Shown here piece after piece: positions 27,201 through 33,619 of a stretch of DNA of 64,000 nucleotides. The stretch spans positions 2,387,858 to 2,451,857 of the forward strand of contig CP070815.1 of the NCBI GenBank assembly GCA_020344215.1. Reading direction: 5' to 3'. The position numbers and the translations under genes are program-made. Position 1 is the stretch's first letter, and every line of letters starts with the position of its first letter. Origin of the DNA: Gemmatimonadota bacterium (GTDB lineage: Bacteria; Gemmatimonadota; Gemmatimonadetes; Palauibacterales; KS3-K002). The notes below the pieces were generated by a model that did no database searches, was not told the origin of the DNA, and saw only the letters and a list, made by a program, of their open reading frames with translations.

Positions 27201-27313
27201 TCCTGCAAGCCGCGACGGCCGATCTCGGCTTGAAGCGCATCCTTTATCTGCAAGGAGCCGTTTGATATGCAATTTGTGCACGTGCATATCAGCGCATTTG
27301 CTCTGTATGCCAT
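24260..27313 (-). CDS. NuoF/HndC-type NADH-binding subunit fused to a GltD/NfnB-like flavoprotein
   Basis: 1017 aa. Residues 1-110: thioredoxin-like [2Fe-2S] region ('CTCTNC', 'GASGLCVRGP'). Residues 115-545: NuoF core with FMN/NADH motif 'GRGGAGFPTG' near 165, 'CNADEGDPGAF' and the [4Fe-4S] motif 'CGKCTACREGS' near 456. Residues 555-1000: GltD-like domain with N-terminal cysteines ('CQHTCPIDQDVPC', 'CGRVCTAPCEGKC'), FAD motif G-S-G-P-A-G near 636 and NAD(P)H motif G-G-G-D-A-A near 768. A Cys pair ends it ('RCVRCDK'). It should deliver or accept electrons with NAD(H), and the second flavin domain may add NADP(H) or bifurcation. An unusual fusion. Confidence 0.92.
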   Translation of the reverse strand: MAYRANALICTCTNCISNGSLQIKDALQAEIGRRGLQDDVLVVPTGASGLCVRGPILLVQPDGIFYQRLRTEDIPYLVEEHLLKGRPVRSLMYVPPGEEVPIPELRDIPFFKDQRLVALRNRGMIDPEKIEEYIARDGYKALAKALTSMSPNEVITTIKEAGLRGRGGAGFPTGVKWELCRNSVGGPKYVICNADEGDPGAFMDRSIIEADPHSILEGMAIGAYAIEASKGYVYVRIEYPLAIERLEYAVSRAYEYGLLGEDIFGSGFNFDVEIFQGAGAFVCGEETSLIASIEGRPAEPRVRPPFPVQSGLWGNPTNINNVETWSNVPAIINWGAEWFSALGTETSKGTKVFSLAGNVHNAGLVEVPMGITLREIIYDIGGGIPYGKKLKAVQTGGPSGGFIPSHLLDMPVDYERLQEVGAIMGSGGMVVIDEDTCIVDIAKYFLEFTNDESCGKCTACREGSEVLLTLLNKISDGEAEDTDLTLLEELGEAVKEASMCGLGQTLPNPVLSTLRHFRDEYDAHIKYKRCPAAVCKGITSSPCQHTCPIDQDVPCYIGLIAQGKFDEAAEIVRRENPLPAICGRVCTAPCEGKCRSGAGGGDAISIRALKRFLADYARKNGLDPTPKPKERKPERVAIIGSGPAGLTCAYYLALEGYPVTIFESLPVAGGMLATGIPDYRLPKDILNYEIDLICKLGVEIRTNATVGEDVQLSDLREQYKAVFIATGAHKGLKLNIEGEDSPQVIDAVDFLRAVNLGGEVAIGEKVAVIGGGDAAVDAARVARRLGKDVKILYRRTRNEMPAAKEEIEELDREGIAIEFLVAPVKALSENGRLNGLECIRMELGDLDRTGRRRPVPIEGSEFTVEIDTLVPAIGQEPDVVPMVDGNGLKLSRWNTVEVDPETLYAGVEGIFAGGDVVSGPATVVDAMAHGKNASRMIHNYIQGLPVKRGYSVTRPAIDVEVVELTDEEIEGLQKPGMPLLPVQERLDTFEEVALGFSAEMAMAEAKRCVRCDKESAD

Positions 27314-27327
27314 CGCTCCAGATCTCC

Positions 27328-27711
27328 CTAAATGCTTCTCTCGCTCCCCGCAGCTAGAGCGTACTCGGTGACTATCTTACCGCCGAGCGCATGCTCGACG
27401 AGGATCTTCTTTGCCTTCTCAGGAGTCAGGTCTACGTACTTGACTGCCGGTTCGCCCTGCAGTTCGACCGTGATCATCGGCTCTCGGCTGCAAAGGCCGG
27501 CGCAACTTGAGATCGTGACCACCACGTCGTCGATATCTCGCTCTTCGATCTCGTCCATCACAGCCTTCATAACGCCCCTAGCCCCGGCGGCTATGCCGCA
27601 AGTGCCCATGTGGACGATGACCTTGGCTCGGCTCTCCCCCTCCCTGAGGAGCATTGTGCGCTTGATTCTCTCCCCGATTCTCTCCAGGTCGCCAGGCTTC
27701 ATCTTGGGCAT
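27328..27711 (-). CDS. HndB-like thioredoxin-fold [2Fe-2S] protein
   Basis: 127 aa from ATG 27711, preceded by AAGGAG. A thioredoxin-like [2Fe-2S] ferredoxin: 'VHMGTCGIAAGARGVMKAVMDEI', 'VTISSCAGLCSREPMITVE'. Its cysteines (G-T-C-G, S-S-C-A-G-L-C) match the pattern in HndB of the NADP-reducing hydrogenase of Desulfovibrio fructosivorans. It would shuttle electrons between NuoE/NuoF and Fe-S partners. It is 14 bp upstream of the NuoF fusion gene, in HndA-HndB-HndC order. Confidence 0.87.
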   Translation of the reverse strand: MPKMKPGDLERIGERIKRTMLLREGESRAKVIVHMGTCGIAAGARGVMKAVMDEIEERDIDDVVVTISSCAGLCSREPMITVELQGEPAVKYVDLTPEKAKKILVEHALGGKIVTEYALAAGSERSI

Positions 27712-27725
27712 CGTTGTTCTCCTTG

Positions 27726-28604
27726 CTATCTATAACTCCTTATCAGCTCCGGGAGCCTAGATTCCCTCACGTATCCAAACACATCATCATCGACAGTCAC
27801 GACCGGCGACTGGCCACAGCAGCCAAGGCAATTAACCGTCTCCAGCCCGAATTCCTTGTCAGCGGTCACGCCGCCAATGTCTACGTTCAAGTGCTTCTGA
27901 GATGCTCTGAGGATTCGCTTTCCCCCCTTCACGTAGCAGGCCGTCCCCATACAAACGCGCAGGAGATGCTTTCCCTTGGGTGTGAGGCTAAACGCGTTGT
28001 AGAAGGTGGCCAGCCTGTACGTAAGACTGAGCGGTATGTCCAGTTCCTTGGACAGATATCGCACTGCCGTTTCCGGCAAGTAGTTGTACAGTTCCTGTGC
28101 CGCTTGCAGGACGGGCACAACTGCTCCTTTGCGGCCCTTGTACTTCTCGACTATCCTCCTCAAGCCGTCCAACTCGTCCGCCAGCAGCGCCAGCTCGGGT
28201 GTCTCGACTCGTTCCAGGTAAGCCCTGTTTCTGACCAAGCAGTGTTGGACGCACTCGGCGCAGCCGGTGCACTTGTTGGGGTCTACAAAACGCGCCTTCT
28301 TTCTGACACGGACCGTGAAGCGCCCCGCCGTCCCGTCGACCGACTCGATCTCAGAGTAGGTCAGCTTTTCGATGTTAAGGTGCCCACCGCAATCGACCAT
28401 GCGAGGTGCTAGCGTGCACATTGCGCAGTCGTTGGTGGGGAAGGTCTTGTCGAGCTGCGCCATCACTCCCCCGATGGCGGGGTCGCTCTCAACGAGATAG
28501 ACCTTATAGCCGGACTCAGCGAGATCGAGGGAGGCCTGCATGCCACCGACGCCGCCTCCAACTACCAGGACGGCACCTACCTTTCGACCATTCTCCTCAG
28601 CCAT
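27726..28604 (-). CDS. HdrA N-terminal half fused to a NuoE [2Fe-2S] domain
   Basis: 292 aa from ATG 28604, preceded by GGAGG. Residues 10-130: HdrA-type FAD Rossmann start G16-G-G-V-G-G, Cys cluster C60/C63/C72 ('NDCAMCTLAPRMVDC') and a single ferredoxin motif C112/115/118/122. Residues 140-290: NuoE/HndA thioredoxin-like [2Fe-2S] domain with C218-x4-C223 and C259-x3-C263. Normal HdrA continues for another 500 residues. Here it stops and NuoE begins, while a matching HdrA C-terminal half lacking this start is in the 18065-21310 gene. Probably a split HdrA that assembles in trans. Confidence 0.9.
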   Translation of the reverse strand: MAEENGRKVGAVLVVGGGVGGMQASLDLAESGYKVYLVESDPAIGGVMAQLDKTFPTNDCAMCTLAPRMVDCGGHLNIEKLTYSEIESVDGTAGRFTVRVRKKARFVDPNKCTGCAECVQHCLVRNRAYLERVETPELALLADELDGLRRIVEKYKGRKGAVVPVLQAAQELYNYLPETAVRYLSKELDIPLSLTYRLATFYNAFSLTPKGKHLLRVCMGTACYVKGGKRILRASQKHLNVDIGGVTADKEFGLETVNCLGCCGQSPVVTVDDDVFGYVRESRLPELIRSYR

Positions 28605-28629
28605 GTATTCTTCCTCCCGCTCGATTCTC

Positions 28630-29496
28630 TCAGGCGCTAGCGCCGGATAACAATTCGTCTGCACGGACGAAGTGCCTGTCTATTCCCAATTGTTTGGATG
28701 GTATCCCGTATGCCAATCCCATCAGCTGTGTGAAGTAGAACACGGGGAGTCCGTAGCTCGCGTCGTATTTCTGTTCGATCTCGCTCTGGCGAGTATCCAG
28801 GTTTGCCTGACACAGAGGACAAGCGACGGCGATCGCGTTTGCACCCACGGCCTTCGCATCCTCCAGTATGTCGTGCGTCAGCTTGAGAACGACGTCTGTC
28901 TCCGTCAGAGCGAAAGCGCCGCCGCAGCAATCGGTCTTATACGACCAGTCGAGCGTGTCGATGCCGAGCGATCGAAGCAGCCGGTCCATGCTCACCGGGT
29001 ACTCACACTCATCGAACTGCATTACCTTGGGCGGTCTTGTCAGCAAGCAGCCGTAGTAACACACGACCTTCAGCTCTGGAAACTGCTGGGTGACGGGACC
29101 CGTGACGTCCACGCCGTTGCAGAACATCTCCAGCGGGTGACGAACGGTCACACTCTTGGGAACGGGCGCCTCGATGACTCGGCTGAGCTTGTCCCGCAAC
29201 TCCGGATCCGCATTCGCCTCGTGGTGCGCAACCTTGAGGCGGGCGAAGCAGGCAGCACACGGGGCGACGAGCTCGGCCAACCCCATCTCCTCGGCTAGGC
29301 GCAGGTTCTCGATAGGAAGAGCGAGTGACAGCAGTCTGGAGGTGGAGTGCGCGGGAGATGTGCCGCAGCAGGTCCAGCCGCTAATCTCCTGCAGTTCTAA
29401 GCCAAGCTTCTCGCACACGGCCCTGAAAGACATGTCGTACTCGGCACCGGTCGAGTGGAGAGAGCATCCCGGGTAGTAAGCGTATCTCAATTTCAT
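28630..29496 (-). CDS. hdrB: Heterodisulfide reductase subunit B (HdrB-type CCG-domain protein)
   Basis: 288 aa from ATG 29496. Two CCG domains: C11 plus C43-C44-G in 'GWTCCGTSPAH' with 'APCAACF', and 'CYYGCLLTRPP' with 'DCCGGAFAL' and 'CPLCQANLD'. In methanogen HdrB these cysteines hold two noncubane [4Fe-4S] clusters that cleave the heterodisulfide, so the catalytic set appears intact. The natural substrate in this bacterium is unknown. Sits between hdrC and the HdrA-NuoE fusion. Confidence 0.94.
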   Translation of the reverse strand: MKLRYAYYPGCSLHSTGAEYDMSFRAVCEKLGLELQEISGWTCCGTSPAHSTSRLLSLALPIENLRLAEEMGLAELVAPCAACFARLKVAHHEANADPELRDKLSRVIEAPVPKSVTVRHPLEMFCNGVDVTGPVTQQFPELKVVCYYGCLLTRPPKVMQFDECEYPVSMDRLLRSLGIDTLDWSYKTDCCGGAFALTETDVVLKLTHDILEDAKAVGANAIAVACPLCQANLDTRQSEIEQKYDASYGLPVFYFTQLMGLAYGIPSKQLGIDRHFVRADELLSGASA

Positions 29497-29536
29497 TCCT
29501 TGCTGGCCTCCCCCAGTATCCCGCGACAAAGATCCG

Positions 29537-30109
29537 TCAGGTGCCCGTACTCTCCTTTTCGAGCTTCTTCACTCGGCGAAAGATCCTTCGTGTCGTTCGC
29601 GCGCCAGTGAAACTCGGGAACAGCTTTAGCTTTCCTTTTCGGAACATCTTGATCCCGAGGCCGGCGTCCTTGAAGAGATCGAGAGTCCTCAGCTTTAAGT
29701 ACATGATCGTGCCGAGCTCAAACATTCGGCCGAAGCTTCTGATGTTGGCGAGGGCGGCCTTGTAGAAGGACGCCACGCGCGGTACAGCCGGTCTCACGCC
29801 GCGCCTGAGAGCGATGATCTTGACCGCGTCCATCACACGGGCGATGTCGATCTCCTGCGGGCACCTGGTCGTACAGGTCTCGCACGACGCGCAGAGCCAC
29901 ATCGTCTTGCTGCCGAAGATCAGATCCTCGAGGCCTAGGCGGATCGCGTGAATGACTTGGACTGGTGTATAGTCCATCGCGTACGATACCGGACATCCGG
30001 CTGCACACTTGCTGCACTGGTAACAGAGGTTCACGTTCTCGCCGCTCTCGCGGAAGACGGCCTCGGCCAGCTCTGACTGGACCGGAATCGTCAAAGCAGC
30101 TTGCGTCAT
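29537..30109 (-). CDS. hdrC: Heterodisulfide reductase subunit C (HdrC-type ferredoxin)
   Basis: 190 aa. Two classic [4Fe-4S] motifs: C29/C32/C35/C39 ('CYQCSKCAAGC') and C73/C76/C79/C83 ('CASCETCTTRC'). No TM segment, so it is a soluble HdrC that passes electrons from HdrA to HdrB. The C-terminus is basic ('RRIFRRVKKLEK'). It is the first structural gene of the operon, 34 bp from the regulator gene. Confidence 0.94.
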   Translation of the reverse strand: MTQAALTIPVQSELAEAVFRESGENVNLCYQCSKCAAGCPVSYAMDYTPVQVIHAIRLGLEDLIFGSKTMWLCASCETCTTRCPQEIDIARVMDAVKIIALRRGVRPAVPRVASFYKAALANIRSFGRMFELGTIMYLKLRTLDLFKDAGLGIKMFRKGKLKLFPSFTGARTTRRIFRRVKKLEKESTGT

Positions 30110-30143
30110 CTGGCGTTCCCCTCTCGTGGCAAGTCGCGACTAT

Positions 30144-30725
30144 CTAAACTGAGCTACTGCTCTCAGCACGCTTGTGCTCATGGAAATAGCAGCTACGCCC
30201 AGCCGCCTTCCTAAGCAGGCACCGCTCTCGAAAGTGGAGTCCGCAGCGGAAGCAGAACCCCTCCCCTTCACCGTCGCGGGCCACTATGCTGACGGAAAGG
30301 CGGTCGAGCAGCTCGGCAGTCTCGCGGAGGCGCGTGCGTGGAAAATCCCCGAACAACTTCGCCAGCTGCTCATCTGCCATGATCTCGTAGCTCGTCAACA
30401 AGCGGCGACCCGTCTCCGTAAGGGAGAGCCTGACGGCACGCCGATCGGCCTCCGCTGCAGCCCGCTTCAGCAGGCGGCGTCGCACCAGGCGATCTACCGC
30501 TTTGCTGGCGGCGGCGTTGCTCACCCCCAGATAGGCGGCGACGTTGCTGACGGTGTAGTCCTCGGTCAGCGACACCATCTTGAGCAACTTGAGCTGGGAA
30601 AAGGTGACTTTGGGGCCGCCGGCCTCGCGCAGTTGCTCTTCAAGGAGGTCGTTAACCGCCGAGGTAAAGATCTGGGCGCTTCCGAGGAAGTCGTGGAGAA
30701 CGTCGGTGGGGTGGGTCTTCTTCAT
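30144..30725 (-). CDS. MarR-family regulator with cysteine-rich C-terminal tail
   Basis: 193 aa from ATG 30725 (AAGGGG 6 nt upstream; ATG 30740 also possible). Residues 15-145 form a MarR winged helix: recognition region 'VAAYLGVSNAAASKAVDRL', wing 'AEADRRAVRLSLTETG'. The tail, beyond normal MarR length, holds C158-x2-C161-x7-C169-x9-C179 plus H182 and H184, spaced for a metal or Fe-S ligand set. It heads the hydrogenase/Hdr operon. Its own promoter region contains TTAACC/GGTTAA repeats, so autoregulation is likely. Redox or metal control of DNA binding is inferred. Confidence 0.88.
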   Translation of the reverse strand: MKKTHPTDVLHDFLGSAQIFTSAVNDLLEEQLREAGGPKVTFSQLKLLKMVSLTEDYTVSNVAAYLGVSNAAASKAVDRLVRRRLLKRAAAEADRRAVRLSLTETGRRLLTSYEIMADEQLAKLFGDFPRTRLRETAELLDRLSVSIVARDGEGEGFCFRCGLHFRERCLLRKAAGRSCYFHEHKRAESSSSV

Positions 30726-30826
30726 GCGGCACCCCTTCATTCTGCCCCGCACTGTCCAAGCTGCCGGATGAACCAGCGGAGCTACGAGGTAGGGGCGCAC
30801 GCACCTAAACTTCGGCTGCTACCTAT

Positions 30827-30866
30827 TTAACCGTCTTCATTATAAACAGGGTTAAGCTTTTCGCAA
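30827..30866 (-). promoter_or_regulatory. Operon promoter with overlapping inverted repeat (candidate MarR operator)
   Basis: Minus strand: -35-like TTGCGA (30866-30861), 16-bp spacer, -10 TATAAT (30844-30839). Arms GGTTAA (30850-30855) and TTAACC (30827-30832) on the plus strand flank the -10, forming an inverted repeat with a 17-bp spacer. The start codon of the marR gene is about 100 bp downstream. A bound regulator would block polymerase. The word GGTTAAGCTTTTCG at 30850-30863 recurs with one mismatch at 12138. Confidence 0.6.
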
Positions 30867-31174
30867 GAGGAGAACCCGGGGCCCCTGCTGCATTTGCTCA
30901 CAACGTCACCCCCCTCGGACTTCACTACAGGCTTGGCTCGATGCGGCGAGCAATCGCCACCGGCCACTAGTTCTGTCTCACCGTTGGCGCGTCCCGTTCG
31001 GACAGCTTGTCACGCATCTGACTGCGGGACTTCCAAGGGGTGAGGCGGGCCGATTGCAGAGAGCAGCCCGCCTTTGCGGTTGGTCGTGATGTGGTCTAGA
31101 TTTCGGCTAAAGCGGTTGAAGCGCACCGGAGTGCGACCGGCCGTCTCCTCCTAAACTTGCGATCGCGAGGGATA
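30867..31174. other. Intergenic region upstream of hydrogenase operon
   Basis: About 308 bp between the operon promoter and a small plus-strand ORF. No gene, RNA or clear repeat was seen. Confidence 0.5.
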
Positions 31175-31369
31175 ATGGAAGACGCGCGGAGCAAGAAGCG
31201 GGCGAACAAAGATCAGGTTATCGATACCGGCGGCCCACCTTGTGGTGAAGCGCAGGCGGACGGGGTACCCTGCGAGGAGCTCGGGTCGGACTGCGAGGAT
31301 TGCGAGCAGGCGGAGCCGGAGGCGCGCGAGGTCTACAAGGCTCGGGCGAGCGGGGCTGACGGCAGCTAG
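31175..31369 (+). CDS. Small cysteine-containing protein, hypothetical
   Basis: 64 aa, beginning 'MEDARSKKRANKDQVIDTGG', very hydrophilic, with cysteines in 'PPCGEAQ', 'VPCEELG' and 'SDCEDCEQ'. AGGG lies just before the ATG. The C-x2-C and the two spaced cysteines could bind a metal. The 3' end overlaps the convergent PQQ dehydrogenase gene by 4 bp. No family is recognised, and the call rests on start signal and composition only. Confidence 0.45.
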   Translation: MEDARSKKRANKDQVIDTGGPPCGEAQADGVPCEELGSDCEDCEQAEPEAREVYKARASGADGS

Positions 31370-33387
31370 TCAGGAAGCGCGAACGCCACGAGATAGTCGC
31401 CGAGCGTCGTATCGAGGCCACCGTGGCCGCCGGCGGCGATCACCACGAACTGTTTGCCATCCGGCCGGATCCTGTAGGTCATCGGAGTTGCCTGCCCACC
31501 CGCCGGCAGCCTGCCTTTCCAGACTTCTTCACCTGTCTCGCTGTCGAACGCACGCAAGTAGTCGTCCATCGCGGCGCCGACGAAGACGAGCCCGCCGGCC
31601 GTGACGATCGGCCCGCCGAGGTTCGGCGTGCCCCACTGGATGGGCATGGGCACGGGTGCGATGTCCCGTATCGTGCCGAGCGGGACATCCCAGCGGACGG
31701 ACCCCTCATCGATGTCGATGGCTACAAGCTTCCCCCAGGGGGGCGGAGTGCAAGGTACATCCCAGGGTGATACGAGGCCGGCATCTCGATTCATACCGTA
31801 GGGTGTTCCTCGTTGCGCGGTGAACTGGCCCTCGGCATCCGGCGCGCGTCGCGCGTCGTCGAATTCGTCGCGTGGGATGAGCCGGACCCAACTGGCAAAA
31901 CGATTGAGGTTGACCACCAAGAGTCGGCGTTCCGGGTCGACTGCAACGCCGCCCCAGTTGGCTCCACCTATCATGCTGGGATACTCGAGGGTGCCTTCGA
32001 GGCTCGGCGGCGTGAAGATGCCCTCGTAGCTGAGTGACTCCATCTTCTGCCGGCACTTGCCCTTGTCCCAGGGTGTGAGGCCCCAGGCGGAATCGGGCGT
32101 CATCCTTTCCGGCAACAGAGGGGGTGGCAGCACTGGGAACGGCTGGGTGGGCCAGACCGCTTCACCCTCAACCGTGCTCGCCGGAACCGGGCGCTCCTCA
32201 ACAGGGAAAAGCGGCTCTCCCGTCTCTCGATGGAGGATGAAGATGTGGCCCATCTTCGTCGCCTGGACGACGGCCGGGATCTCCCGGCCGTCCCTGCGGA
32301 TCGTCGTCGCCGTCGGCTGTGAGGCGATGTCGTAGTCCCAGAGATCGTGGTGCACGACCTGGTAGTGCCAGAGGAGCTCTCCGCTCGAGGCCCGGAGAGC
32401 GACGACGGAATTGGCAAAGGCATTGTTCCCCAGCCGCTCGCCGCCGTAGAAGTCGGGCGCCGCACTTCCGGTGGGCAAGAACACCAGATCACGTTCGGGA
32501 TCAGAAGAGAGCGGGGCCCAGGCATTCCCCGCGCCGACGCGCCGCGCCTGCTCCGGCTGCCAAGCGTCCCAGCCGGGCCTGTCGGGGGCACGGGGCACGG
32601 GCTGGAAGCTCCAGCGCAGCTCGCCGGTTCGCGCATCGAAGCCGCGGACGTCGCCGCTCTCGACGTCGACGCGACGGTTGTCCCCCTGAGCCGACCCGAC
32701 AATCACGACATCGCCCAAAGCGACGGGCGGAGATGTGACCTCGTACTCGCCGATCTCGACCTCGCCGACACCGACTTTCAGATCGACCTCACCGGAATCG
32801 CCGAATCCCTGGCAGGGCCGACCGGTGAGCGCATCGAGAGCCAGAAGTCGCGCGTCGAGGGTGGCGAAGAATATTCTCTTTTGGCAGGCTTCCCCTTCCC
32901 GCCCCTCGGGATCGACCCAGGCCTCCACACCGCGGGACACCAGACTCTCCGAGTACCCTTCGTTGAGGTCGATTTGCGGATCGTAGCTCCAACGCTCGGC
33001 TCCGGTCTCCGGGTCGAGGGCGACGACGCGGCTGAACGGGGTGCTGAAGTACAGCGTTCCCTCGAATAGGATTGGGGTGGCCTCGAAGGATGTCTTACGC
33101 GGGTACTTGCTTCCATCGGAGACATCCCCGGTCCGGTGGACCCACGCCACTTCGAGGTGCTCGACATTCTCGGGTGTAATCTGAGTCAGAGGGGAGTAGC
33201 GAGTTCCGTAGGGATCCCCGCCGTAGGCTGGCCAGTCGGCTATCGGGCCGCCAGTCGACAGGACGATATCGGGCCCGCTCAGCGTCGCCCTCGCCAGCAT
33301 AATCACGGCGACGAGAGCCAGAAGAGCGACGAGCCACTTTGCGTAGTGGACGATCGTACCCCGTTCGACCATCAGCAGACTGCGCAT
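31366..33387 (-). CDS. PQQ-dependent dehydrogenase, membrane-anchored, glucose/alcohol type
   Basis: 673 aa from ATG 33387, with GGAGG 6 nt upstream. One N-terminal hydrophobic anchor (residues 15-36) is followed by an eight-bladed quinoprotein propeller: opening 'WPAYGGDPYGTRYSPLTQIT', blades such as 'VVALDPETGAERWSYD', 'LLALDALTGRPC' and 'GFDARTGELRWSFQP', and a closing 'AFDSETGEEVWKGRLPAGG'. 'HHDLWDYDIASQP' is a conserved active-site segment. No haem c domain is attached, as in glucose-dehydrogenase-type enzymes that pass electrons to quinone. The substrate is not known. Divergent from ppdK. Confidence 0.88.
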   Translation of the reverse strand: MRSLLMVERGTIVHYAKWLVALLALVAVIMLARATLSGPDIVLSTGGPIADWPAYGGDPYGTRYSPLTQITPENVEHLEVAWVHRTGDVSDGSKYPRKTSFEATPILFEGTLYFSTPFSRVVALDPETGAERWSYDPQIDLNEGYSESLVSRGVEAWVDPEGREGEACQKRIFFATLDARLLALDALTGRPCQGFGDSGEVDLKVGVGEVEIGEYEVTSPPVALGDVVIVGSAQGDNRRVDVESGDVRGFDARTGELRWSFQPVPRAPDRPGWDAWQPEQARRVGAGNAWAPLSSDPERDLVFLPTGSAAPDFYGGERLGNNAFANSVVALRASSGELLWHYQVVHHDLWDYDIASQPTATTIRRDGREIPAVVQATKMGHIFILHRETGEPLFPVEERPVPASTVEGEAVWPTQPFPVLPPPLLPERMTPDSAWGLTPWDKGKCRQKMESLSYEGIFTPPSLEGTLEYPSMIGGANWGGVAVDPERRLLVVNLNRFASWVRLIPRDEFDDARRAPDAEGQFTAQRGTPYGMNRDAGLVSPWDVPCTPPPWGKLVAIDIDEGSVRWDVPLGTIRDIAPVPMPIQWGTPNLGGPIVTAGGLVFVGAAMDDYLRAFDSETGEEVWKGRLPAGGQATPMTYRIRPDGKQFVVIAAGGHGGLDTTLGDYLVAFALPD

Positions 33388-33619
33388 AGCCAACCTCCGG
33401 CGCCTGGACGCCTCCTGGGCCCGGACCACCTTGTCTGAGATAGTATGGACCCTATCGCGCCAGCGGGCGGCCGGCAAGGGACGGCCGCTACGAGGAGCCG
33501 GGGAGAGGATCCTCGCTGCCGCGGCTGCCGGGCTGAGTCGTTTCCCACCGGCATCGAGCGGGCTAGATTGGGGCGCTCAGGCGCTTTGCAACGAACCTGT
33601 AGCACCAGAGGGGTCGACT

